NCBI GenBank assembly: GCA_029934835.1
Contig: JAOZLL010000010.1
Coordinates: 1 to 46,746, forward strand
Reading direction: 5' to 3'
Source of the DNA: Flavobacteriaceae bacterium
GTDB taxonomy: Bacteria > Bacteroidota > Bacteroidia > Flavobacteriales > Flavobacteriaceae
DNA: 46,746 nt
In this document: positions 17,717-26,256 of the stretch, one piece after another
Numbering within the stretch: the first letter of the stretch is position 1
Layout: each line of letters starts with the position of its first letter
Notes under the pieces: generated by a model
Told to the model about the DNA's origin: nothing
The model's database searches: none
What the model saw: only the letters and a program-made list of their open reading frames with translations
Made by a program: the position numbers and the translations under genes

Positions 17717-19120
17717 ATGCTTTTTAGTAGTGCCATTTTTCTATTTTTTTTCCTTCCTTTAGTTCTATTGGTCTACTATATTTCTCCAAAAAGGCTAAGG
17801 AATTTAATCTTGTTACTGGTTAGTTTAGCTTTTTATACTTTTGGAGAAAAAGAATTAGTCTTACTGATAATTGCTTCAACTCTAATTGATTATTCTGCTG
17901 GAATTATCATAGAGAAAGGTCGTAAACGTTTTGGTCTTGCTCTATCTATTCTTGCTAATTTATCGTTTTTAATTTACTTTAAATATACCAATTTCTTATT
18001 TGAAAACTATTACTCATTTATTGAATTATTGGGAGTAAAGAGTGGAAATTATAATTTAATTCCAAACATTGTACTGCCTTTAGGGATTAGTTTCTTTACC
18101 TTTCAAACGATGTCTTACACCATAGATGTCTATAGAGGAAAGGTGAAAGCCAATAGAAATTTTGTTGAATTTGCCATGTTTGTAACATTATTTCCTCAAT
18201 TAATTGCCGGTCCTATTGTTAGATATAAGGATATTCAAGAGCAATTGAAAGAAAGAATATTTTCTTCTCAACAATTTAATGAAGGTATTGAACGATTTAT
18301 TATAGGACTTGCTAAAAAAATGATCATTGCCAATAATTTGGCTTTTATTGCTGATGGTATTTTTGATTTACCTACTTCAAATTTGTCAACTCTTGTGACA
18401 TGGGTTGGTGTGATAGCTTATTCTTTTCAAATTTATTTTGATTTTTCAGGTTATTCAGATATGGCTATTGGTCTGGGTAAAATGTTTGGGTTTGATTTTT
18501 TAGAAAATTTCAATTTCCCTTATATTTCTAAATCTATTCGTGAATTTTGGAGAAGATGGCACATTTCTCTTTCTACTTGGTTTAGAGATTACTTATACAT
18601 ATCGCTTGGAGGAAATAGAAAAGGAAACATGAGAACATATTTTAATTTGATTCTTGTTTTCTTTATTACCGGTTTGTGGCATGGAGCAAGTTGGAATTTT
18701 ATTATTTGGGGACTATTTCATGGTTTTTTTCTATTAGTTGAACGATTAGGTTTTGATAAAGTATTAACTAAAGTTTATAAACCAATTGCTCATATTTATA
18801 CACTATTGATAGTTTTAATATCATGGGTATTTTTTAGAGCAGAAACCTTACCTCAAGCCTTTGATTATATAAAAAGAATGTTTATGTATACTACTTCAAA
18901 AGCAGATTTCTTGTCCTATTATTTAACAACTGAAGTTAGTATTGCATTTGTTTTAGCTATTCTGGCTTCTTTTCCAATTTATCAGTTTGTCATAAACAAT
19001 ACACCTAAAAATCTATTGTTTTCAATTGGTAAGGTTTTATTTTTACTCTTGATATTTGTTATTTCTATTATGTACATAGCAGTTGATACGTATAATCCGT
19101 TTATTTATTTTAGATTCTAA
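17717..19120 (+). CDS. MBOAT-family O-acyltransferase (AlgI-like)
   Basis: A 467-residue polytopic inner-membrane protein that would pass an acyl (usually acetyl) group across the membrane for O-acylation of an exported glycan. It has the AlgI/DltB layout: YFDFSGYSDMAIGLGKMFGF, the REFWRRWHISLSTWFRDYLY segment and the catalytic histidine H322 in GLWHGASWNF. The start is supported by MLFSSAIFLFFFLPLVLLVYY, the usual AlgI-like N-terminus. Its stop overlaps the next start by one base (TAATG). The partner gene is AlgJ/AlgX-like, so the pair forms a complete acetyl-transfer module. No polysaccharide synthesis genes are nearby, so the acceptor is unknown. Confidence 0.93.
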   Translation: MLFSSAIFLFFFLPLVLLVYYISPKRLRNLILLLVSLAFYTFGEKELVLLIIASTLIDYSAGIIIEKGRKRFGLALSILANLSFLIYFKYTNFLFENYYSFIELLGVKSGNYNLIPNIVLPLGISFFTFQTMSYTIDVYRGKVKANRNFVEFAMFVTLFPQLIAGPIVRYKDIQEQLKERIFSSQQFNEGIERFIIGLAKKMIIANNLAFIADGIFDLPTSNLSTLVTWVGVIAYSFQIYFDFSGYSDMAIGLGKMFGFDFLENFNFPYISKSIREFWRRWHISLSTWFRDYLYISLGGNRKGNMRTYFNLILVFFITGLWHGASWNFIIWGLFHGFFLLVERLGFDKVLTKVYKPIAHIYTLLIVLISWVFFRAETLPQAFDYIKRMFMYTTSKADFLSYYLTTEVSIAFVLAILASFPIYQFVINNTPKNLLFSIGKVLFLLLIFVISIMYIAVDTYNPFIYFRF

Positions 19121-20214
19121 TGGAAGATAGAAAATCATACGCGCATAAGGCTCTAATTATACTATTTTTAATAGTGTTGATTCTGCCTACACTTGTTCAA
19201 ATTTCAGGAGTAGAAAAAGAATTATTTAACGCTGAAAATAGGACAAAAGCGACTTTTCCAACTTTTAAAAGAGATAATCCTATCAAATTTCTTAAAGATT
19301 TTAAATCTTATTATAAAGATAATTTTGGGCTAAGAAATTTACTATCTGATGGCTATTTGAAATTTAAATATACTAGACTAAATGAAAGCCCTATACCATC
19401 AAAAGTAATTGTAGGTAAAAATGATTTTCTTTTTTTAGGAAAAAGTTTTAGTAATGTCGTTAATGAAAGTCTTGGCTTTAGACTATTTAGTGCTACTGAG
19501 TTGAAACAAATACAACAAAAAATCACAGCTAGAAAACAATGGCTAGATAATAACAACATTACATTTTATATTGCTGTTGCTCCTAGTAAACATAGTGTTT
19601 ATAGAGAAAATTTACCTTTTAGCTTTCCTGAAAAAGAGATTCGTAAAGAGCAACTATTAAATTATATTAAAACTGAAATAGATTTTGATATTATTGATTT
19701 AGGGAAGCAGTTTGCTGTTGAAAAAACAAAATATCAAATCTATCGTAACTATGATTCTCATTGGAATGATATAGGAGCTTTTTATGCTTGTCAAACACTT
19801 TTAACTGAAATTAATAAAGAGTTTCCCTTAAAAAATTTAAGTCTATCAGATTATAAAATTGAAATCATTAAAGAAAAAGGTGATTTATCTAGTATGATTA
19901 ATCTTTTAGAAACTGAAAATAACCTAATATTAAAACCATTATTTAAGGATATAACGAAATCAATTGATATTCCTAAATTTTACCAAAATCAAAATATTTC
20001 AGAACATCGATATATTAATCCTGATAAAAAATATAAAGTATTGCTATTTAGAGATTCTTTTGCATCTGCCATGATCCCTTTTATAAAACAAAGTTTTGGT
20101 GAAACTACTCTTATTTGGTCACATTCTTTTGATAAAGATTTGATTCTTAAAGAACAACCCGATATAGTAATAATGGAATACACAGAAAGACTATTAGAAC
20201 ATATAAACCAATAG
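19120..20214 (+). CDS. AlgJ/AlgX-like SGNH-hydrolase-fold acetyltransferase partner
   Basis: A 364-residue membrane-anchored protein that would complete O-acetylation of an exported glycan with the MBOAT upstream. One N-terminal membrane helix (about 8-28, ALIILFLIVLILPTLVQI) is followed by an extracytoplasmic SGNH-like domain. The catalytic residues match AlgX: D212 and H214 in NYDSHWND and S313 in LFRDSFASAM. FYIAVAPSKHSVYRENLPF is the conserved strand before them. The start codon overlaps the upstream stop. The acceptor could be an exopolysaccharide or other surface glycan. Confidence 0.87.
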   Translation: MEDRKSYAHKALIILFLIVLILPTLVQISGVEKELFNAENRTKATFPTFKRDNPIKFLKDFKSYYKDNFGLRNLLSDGYLKFKYTRLNESPIPSKVIVGKNDFLFLGKSFSNVVNESLGFRLFSATELKQIQQKITARKQWLDNNNITFYIAVAPSKHSVYRENLPFSFPEKEIRKEQLLNYIKTEIDFDIIDLGKQFAVEKTKYQIYRNYDSHWNDIGAFYACQTLLTEINKEFPLKNLSLSDYKIEIIKEKGDLSSMINLLETENNLILKPLFKDITKSIDIPKFYQNQNISEHRYINPDKKYKVLLFRDSFASAMIPFIKQSFGETTLIWSHSFDKDLILKEQPDIVIMEYTERLLEHINQ

Positions 20215-20252
20215 TTTTTTTAGTGTTAAATGAGGTTATCAGCCTAAGCTTA

Positions 20253-20600
20253 TTAGGATTCTTTATCTTTCAAAAAAGAAAACAAAACTGATTGAAAAAA
20301 GGAGAGCAATAAGCTAAAAAGTAAGGCTACCCAAAAGCCAGATACTGTAAACCCTGCGATTAGGTTACTTGCTAAAAGCACTATTGTAGCATTAATAACA
20401 AATAGGAATAGACCTAAAGTTAATATAGTAACCGGTAGTGTAAATAGTATCAAAAGCGGTTTGACAGTGACTCGAAACAAACCGAGTACAATGGCTACTA
20501 TAACAGCTGATGAATAGGTGTTTACCGTAACTCCAGTTAAAAAATGAGCAATTATTAATACGGCGAAAGCGGTAAGTAAAATGCGTAAGATAGTTTTCAT
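20253..20600 (-). CDS. Small membrane protein, phage-holin-4 family (YvlD-like)
   Basis: A 115-residue protein with about four hydrophobic helices (ILLTAFAVLIIAHFL, AVIVAIVLGLFRV, LFTLPVTILTLGLFLFVINA, VALLFSLLLSFFQSVLFSF). It fits the family named for phage holins but widespread in bacterial chromosomes outside prophages. No phage genes are near, so lysis is not implied and the function is unknown. It converges on the AlgJ-like gene. A small CCTAA/TTAGG hairpin (20244-20258) between them has no T-run. Confidence 0.82.
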   Translation of the reverse strand: MKTILRILLTAFAVLIIAHFLTGVTVNTYSSAVIVAIVLGLFRVTVKPLLILFTLPVTILTLGLFLFVINATIVLLASNLIAGFTVSGFWVALLFSLLLSFFQSVLFSFLKDKES

Positions 20601-20664
20601 AAGTATATTTTAGTTGCCAAATAAGAGTCAAATCTTATGCCAAATAAAAAATAAGACAAGTTGT

Positions 20665-23139
20665 CTAAAATTGAGTATTTACTGCTATAGAAATATTACG
20701 CCCAGGAGCACTAACTCCTGAAGCAAACTCTTTGTAATGTATATCAAATACATTATCAATATGAAGGTAAATATTAGTATATCTATTAAGTTTATATTGC
20801 CCCAAAAGATTTAAGGTTTGCCAAGTTGGTGTTCCATAATATCTGTCTCTAAGGTCACTAGCTTCAGAATCAATCAGAGGTGTTTCTTCAAAATTATCAA
20901 TACCTTCAAATAGATTGTAATCTTGTGGTTTCTTACGACCATTAAATTTAAAATCAATTCCAAAATTGAGCTTTTTTAATTGATAGGATAGGTTTAAATT
21001 TCCAAAAAATGGTGGAATAGAGGATAATGCTTCATCATCGTCATAGGCTTGTCCTTTTGTATAAGTTGCAGCAGATTTTAGTTTAAAAGATTTTCCTAAT
21101 TGAGATATCAAACTAAAAGTACCACCTACTATGTAAGCATTTCCTTTATTGACATTAGCATAAGTTGTTGCCCATTCTCCATCATATAGTAAACTATCTT
21201 GATCATTGATACTATGAATTCCTCTATTGATATAATTATGTAATAAGGTGTAATAGGTGTTAAAACCAATGATAATTTTTTTAGAATTGATATAATGTAA
21301 AATACCTATTTCTGCATTATAGGCGTGCTCTGGTTTTAAGGCCGTATTTGGGACACTCACATTACCACGTTTCTCTCTTATTTTACCAATATCATCTATG
21401 TTTGGAGAACGAAAACCAGAAGACAAAATACTACTCAACCTCCAATTATTATTTGGTTTATAAATATAACTTAAAGTACCTGAAACAGCTGAGTTAGAAA
21501 GAGAAACTTCCATCTCTGGTAATGTGATAAAACTATCATCAATCCATGCTGCTTTTAATAAAGTATTGGTATATCTAGCTCCAATATTTAAGGTTCCTTT
21601 TTTACTATGATCAAAACGATAATTTGTATAGATGGCAAAATTAGTATAACTACTTCCACCATCTGGAAAACGAGATTGGATGTTAAAAGTATCTGAGAAT
21701 CCATCAATTTGATTTCCGTTAACATTTAATACTTGTCCAATAGCTTTAGATGTAACATCATTATAGGATGTTTCAAAACCATACGACAAAATTCGCTTAT
21801 TATTTGGGGTTAGTGGTACATGAAAATCACCGTTTAAACTCCAAACCTTAACGTTTTCATCTCTAAAGAATTTATCTAAATCATTGTATTTTCGTTCTAT
21901 TCTACTTTCATTTATATCTTGAAAGGCGAGTGTAATTTGCCCTTTTTCCATCAATTTATATTGTGGTCTAAAGTTTAATTGAGAAGATACTAAAAATCTT
22001 TTTTGTGGCCCATAATACCATTCGGCATAACGTAGTGATTCATCATCATTATATTCGTTAAGTTTATCAAATCGTGGTACATCAGTTGAATTTGAATACT
22101 GAATATTAAAACTTAAATTTGTATTACTTGATAGAGGAATTAAAAACTTCTGTAATAGATCTATCTGATTATAGCCTGTGTTTTTTTGTAGACTAGTATT
22201 TGAATTGATTAATGGTGTGTCATTATAATACGTAGCTGTATTATTAGAATAATAAGGAACTAAACCCCAATTTTCAAATCCATGGTTATGATTTGTTCCC
22301 ATTTTTAAATCACCAAACTTACTGGTAGAAATTGCAGTTAATGATGCCCATTTTTCAGCACTATATTCTAATGTATAACTGGCACTAATTTCATTATTTA
22401 CAGAACTATAACGTGTAAATAGTGATGAGTTTATTAGTGAGTTTTCACTTAAACGTGGCTTTTTAGTATAATAATGAATGACACCACCTAAGGCATCAGA
22501 ACCATAAATTATTGATGAAGGCCCAAAAATAACTTCAGTTCGTTCTAGTAGGTTAGGGGAGACTGTTATGGAATTTTGCAAATGTCCTTTTCTGTAAATA
22601 GCATTGTTTAGCCGAACACCATCAACAACCAAAAGTACCCTATTAGATTCCATTCCTCTTAAAACGGGACTGCCACCACCAAATTGTGATTTTTGTACTT
22701 TTACACCTGGTGTTAAAGCTAAAAGATCTGCACTAGTTTGTGGCGATTGTTCTTGAATTATATGCTGTGTAATTACCTCAATGTGTTCAGCGATACGTGC
22801 TCGTTTTTCTTTACTTCTTGATGCTGATAAAATTACTTCCTCAATTTGCTCAGATGATTTTTCTAAAGAAACAATATTATTCAACGAATAGATTTCTTTC
22901 TTTGTTATAGATTTATCAATAAAAGAAATGTGTTGGAAGTTTATTATATCGTCAGTGTCAAAAGTAGTTATATCTATTTTTCCGTTTTTATCGGTATAGT
23001 TATAAAAGCTTTTATTTTTATTATAAACGAGTACTCTATCTATTGGAAAATCAGTTTCTACTTCTACTACTTGAATGGTTTGTCCCCAAAACTGAATACT
23101 AGTAAACCAAATAAAAATAAATACTATTATTCTCGACAT
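20665..23139 (-). CDS. TonB-dependent receptor, possibly heme or siderophore type
   Basis: An 824-residue outer-membrane receptor. It has a signal peptide (1-19, QFWGQ), a short N-terminal beta-domain (about 20-95), a plug (EVILSASRSKEKRARIAEHI, then VLRGMESNRVLLVVDGVRLN and FGPSSIIYGSDALGGVIHYY) and a beta-barrel ending in phenylalanine, as outer-membrane proteins usually do. The plug and the FRSPNIDDI segment with a later PEHAYNAEIGI recall heme and hemoglobin receptors, but that substrate is only a guess. The ATG is separated by one base from the recO stop, so it is the last gene of a porZ-recO-receptor unit. Confidence 0.88.
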   Translation of the reverse strand: MSRIIVFIFIWFTSIQFWGQTIQVVEVETDFPIDRVLVYNKNKSFYNYTDKNGKIDITTFDTDDIINFQHISFIDKSITKKEIYSLNNIVSLEKSSEQIEEVILSASRSKEKRARIAEHIEVITQHIIQEQSPQTSADLLALTPGVKVQKSQFGGGSPVLRGMESNRVLLVVDGVRLNNAIYRKGHLQNSITVSPNLLERTEVIFGPSSIIYGSDALGGVIHYYTKKPRLSENSLINSSLFTRYSSVNNEISASYTLEYSAEKWASLTAISTSKFGDLKMGTNHNHGFENWGLVPYYSNNTATYYNDTPLINSNTSLQKNTGYNQIDLLQKFLIPLSSNTNLSFNIQYSNSTDVPRFDKLNEYNDDESLRYAEWYYGPQKRFLVSSQLNFRPQYKLMEKGQITLAFQDINESRIERKYNDLDKFFRDENVKVWSLNGDFHVPLTPNNKRILSYGFETSYNDVTSKAIGQVLNVNGNQIDGFSDTFNIQSRFPDGGSSYTNFAIYTNYRFDHSKKGTLNIGARYTNTLLKAAWIDDSFITLPEMEVSLSNSAVSGTLSYIYKPNNNWRLSSILSSGFRSPNIDDIGKIREKRGNVSVPNTALKPEHAYNAEIGILHYINSKKIIIGFNTYYTLLHNYINRGIHSINDQDSLLYDGEWATTYANVNKGNAYIVGGTFSLISQLGKSFKLKSAATYTKGQAYDDDEALSSIPPFFGNLNLSYQLKKLNFGIDFKFNGRKKPQDYNLFEGIDNFEETPLIDSEASDLRDRYYGTPTWQTLNLLGQYKLNRYTNIYLHIDNVFDIHYKEFASGVSAPGRNISIAVNTQF

Positions 23140-23140
23140 T

Positions 23141-23857
23141 TTACTTAAATATTGAATGCAAAACTGATAATGACTTTGGTGTTTTAAACGTGTGCAAATG
23201 TAAACTAATGTATTGAATTAGCATATCTAAAATCTTTTGACGTTGTAAACTATTCAAAGTAATATTTTGTAGTGTATCAAAACTTGTGCCTAAGAGGATT
23301 TTAAAAGTATTAATTTCAGGAGATTGAATGAAATATTTACTAGTTGGTTTTGTAACAAATTTTCCTTCTGCAAGGTCAAAAAAGTTATTCTTATGATTGA
23401 CTTCTGGATAAAAGCCAAGGTATTTTGTTAAATGAAGTAGAAAAAGGAGATGGAAATTTGCTATATCATCATGTGAGTCTAACCAAATTAGACTTGTTTC
23501 TAAATATTGAAATAAGGTTTGATTAGTTTCTTCCTCTCGTAAACAAGAATGTAAAACTTCACTTAAAAAAAGTGTGATGCTTTGTTTCCTTATATCCGTA
23601 TGGAGGCTTTGATAATGATTGATGATTCTGGCCTCTTTTATACTATTTAGATGTCCTTTGTTATTGTGATTTGCTATGATTTCTAGTTGAGTTAAAGGCT
23701 GAAAAAAAGCCTTTTTTAACCTTCCCTTTTTACTCGTTAGAATACCTTTTAATAGATAAGATTTTATTCCCAATTCTTCAGTGTAACAATGCGTAATTAA
23801 ACTCGTATCTGCATATTTGATACTATTAATTACTATTGCTTTGGTCTTCTGTTGCAT
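23141..23857 (-). CDS. recO: DNA repair protein RecO
   Basis: RecO works with RecF and RecR to load RecA on SSB-coated gaps. The 238-residue protein has the N-terminal OB-fold (QKTKAIVINSIKYADTSLIT, GIKSYLLKGILTSKKGRLKK, FFQPLTQLEI) and the helical C-terminal domain (FLLHLTKYLGFYPEV). The zinc-binding cysteines of some RecO proteins are absent. It abuts the porZ stop with no spacing and is followed by the TonB receptor after one base. Confidence 0.92.
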   Translation of the reverse strand: MQQKTKAIVINSIKYADTSLITHCYTEELGIKSYLLKGILTSKKGRLKKAFFQPLTQLEIIANHNNKGHLNSIKEARIINHYQSLHTDIRKQSITLFLSEVLHSCLREEETNQTLFQYLETSLIWLDSHDDIANFHLLFLLHLTKYLGFYPEVNHKNNFFDLAEGKFVTKPTSKYFIQSPEINTFKILLGTSFDTLQNITLNSLQRQKILDMLIQYISLHLHTFKTPKSLSVLHSIFK

Positions 23858-26158
23858 CTAGTTAATAATAGCAATTTTAGTCATAGAAGTTTCAGAAGCA
23901 TCAGGAATTGTTAATAAGACGATATAGACACCAGAAACAACTTTATTTCCAGCTAAGTTGGTTTTATTCCAAACTACTTTTCCTCCATAGAGTTCTTGAC
24001 CTTCTTTTACATTAGTTTCATAAACTAACTTTCCAGCTGCATCAATAATTTTTACATTTGTACCGTTGGGTAAATGTGTTCCATTTCTTCCGGTAATAGT
24101 TACAAATTCATGATGTTTTTTAACAGGATTTGGATATGCATAAACTTCTTCAAGATGTTTTCCAAAAGGTGCTACATTACTATTGTATGCTACTATGCCT
24201 TTATCTGTAGCAAAAAAAACTTTTCCTGTTTGGCTATCAAATTGAATTTTCATAATTCTATTAGATGGTAAAGGTGAGTTGGTTTTATCTAATTGTAATA
24301 AGGTCTCCTGCCCTGATGGGTTTGTGAATAAAACTCCTCCACTATCTGTCCCAAACCATTTATTGTCTGCCCCATCAACACAAATAGTATTTATATTTTG
24401 ATTTCCCAAAAGTGCTTCTCCATAATTATCGTCTTGTCCATAAGCTAAAACAATAGGTTTTGCTTTATAGACTTCACTATTAAATATATTGGCTGAGCTA
24501 TTGAAAACAACCAAACCAGAACGAGTTCCAATCCAAACTTTATTATTTTTATCGACAGCTAAAGCACGAACATTTAAATCAGGAATATCTCCTTTTGAGG
24601 GGTTTGTAGTTAATGAAATCATACTACTTCCATTTTCACTGATGACAAGAGTTCCATTTCTACGAGAACCAATCCATTTATTACCAGATTTATCAATAAT
24701 TATTTTGTTAAGCCCAAAGGAAGTATTAGTCATTATTGAACCTAAATTATAACTAGTCCATGTTCCAGATGTTGAGTATTTTTTTAATCGGTCGGTTTGC
24801 CATCCATTAGCTATCCAAAGGTCTCCAGTTTCATCAAATACACTACTTGAAACCAATACATATATATAGCCATCCATCTGTTCAAGTCCACTATTTTGGT
24901 TGTTCCAATGTGTCGTTACTTCATCATTTTCAATAATTAGCATGCCATGTCTCCATGAACTTATAAAAACTCTATTTTCATGAGAAGGATCAATATTTAC
25001 ATCCACCAAATCATTTTCAGTGATTGCATCTGTTGTGTAAGGTATATTTATCCAGTGTTCCCCATTAAAATGGCAGGCTCCTTTTTTAAATCCTAAGGGG
25101 CCATAAGCGGTACCATAACCACCATAAACTACCCATAAGTGATTATTGTGATTTGAAATTGAAAAAATTTGATTTGAAATAGGTCCTTCTGGATGTATTT
25201 CATCAAAAGAATTTGTAATGACATTGTTTTTTAAAATACCAAATGTTTCAGTAGCTATATAAAGTTCATTTTGAGAAAAAATTGCTGTATTGGCACTGAA
25301 TAAAAAGTTTTCATTTGAGTTAGTAGATACAGTATATACCAGATTAATAGTATTATCATAAACTCTAATGTGATGTTGGGTTGTTATAGTTAGTTGATTA
25401 TTTGATGCGTTGATGTCTCTTATGTTCTGAGGTTGTGTATGGATAAAGTTTAAAACGCTATCATTATCTAATCGAAATAAATCGTGATTCTTTGTAATAT
25501 ATGGTTCATTTTCAAAAATTTCAATATTTGAATAGTTTTCTGAATAAATCTGTGACCAATTATTAAAATCTATTAGATAAGGTTCGTCAAGAGATGCGAT
25601 ATAAATACCATTTTCTGTAACGGCGTAAATCTTGCCATTAAAAACTATGGTTTCATTAACATACACTTCAGAAGAAGCAGTTCCAATAAAATAAGTATCC
25701 TTAAATTCAAGAGATTCAATATCAAACACTACTATTCCGAAAGGTGTTGAAAAATACAAGTCTGTGCCGTCTTGAGCGATATGATTAATTCTTTTAGATC
25801 CTAGAATGTTAAAATTTACAATATCTGGTTTTATAACAATTCTACGATTTTCATCAATTATTTCAACTAATCCATTTTCATAACCAATCACAATTCTATT
25901 TAGATTTTCATCAAAGAAAAAGGTACTTGTTGTCTCTCCTGACAAACCGTTTACCGAAGATATTTTTTCGATTTCAGTTGATAATTTGTTATATAAAAAT
26001 ACTGCATTATCTGATAATGCAATTAGTTGTGTTTCTGTATTGACAAAATCTTTTACATTATTATAAGAGTAAAAGTCTTCCCAACGATCACCAAAGTCGG
26101 TTTGTCCCCAAAGTAGTAGGTTACTTAATAAAACTAAATAAGTAAGTGTAAAACGCAT
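23858..26158 (-). CDS. porZ: Type IX secretion system protein PorZ
   Basis: PorZ is a surface component of the T9SS attachment complex, which processes sorting-domain cargo and joins it to A-LPS in Porphyromonas. The 766-residue protein has a signal peptide (1-18, LLWGQ), the conserved start GDRWEDFYSYNNVKDFV, two beta-propeller-type domains made of repeats such as NKVWIGTRSGLVVF and NKWFGTDSGGVLF, and a C-terminal sorting-like domain from about 675 (YAYPNPVKKHHEFV to the end). recO follows immediately, an arrangement I associate with porZ in flavobacteria. The two secreted enzymes with sorting domains in this window are expected clients of the system. Confidence 0.88.
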   Translation of the reverse strand: MRFTLTYLVLLSNLLLWGQTDFGDRWEDFYSYNNVKDFVNTETQLIALSDNAVFLYNKLSTEIEKISSVNGLSGETTSTFFFDENLNRIVIGYENGLVEIIDENRRIVIKPDIVNFNILGSKRINHIAQDGTDLYFSTPFGIVVFDIESLEFKDTYFIGTASSEVYVNETIVFNGKIYAVTENGIYIASLDEPYLIDFNNWSQIYSENYSNIEIFENEPYITKNHDLFRLDNDSVLNFIHTQPQNIRDINASNNQLTITTQHHIRVYDNTINLVYTVSTNSNENFLFSANTAIFSQNELYIATETFGILKNNVITNSFDEIHPEGPISNQIFSISNHNNHLWVVYGGYGTAYGPLGFKKGACHFNGEHWINIPYTTDAITENDLVDVNIDPSHENRVFISSWRHGMLIIENDEVTTHWNNQNSGLEQMDGYIYVLVSSSVFDETGDLWIANGWQTDRLKKYSTSGTWTSYNLGSIMTNTSFGLNKIIIDKSGNKWIGSRRNGTLVISENGSSMISLTTNPSKGDIPDLNVRALAVDKNNKVWIGTRSGLVVFNSSANIFNSEVYKAKPIVLAYGQDDNYGEALLGNQNINTICVDGADNKWFGTDSGGVLFTNPSGQETLLQLDKTNSPLPSNRIMKIQFDSQTGKVFFATDKGIVAYNSNVAPFGKHLEEVYAYPNPVKKHHEFVTITGRNGTHLPNGTNVKIIDAAGKLVYETNVKEGQELYGGKVVWNKTNLAGNKVVSGVYIVLLTIPDASETSMTKIAIIN

Positions 26159-26256
26159 AAGAGTTAATAGTTATTTTAAAGCATATTCATAACGAATATA
26201 GTAGTATTATATTCTGTTGAGTATTAATTAATGATGATAAGAAATTCCCTTAAATA

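Noticed and set aside
20253-20600. Holin-like gene as a sign of prophage
   Set aside because: The family is common in chromosomes, and no other phage gene is present in the window.
20392-20631. 79-codon frame overlapping the holin-like gene
   Set aside because: It is on the same strand in another frame and has no recognisable features. The 115-residue membrane protein is the real gene.
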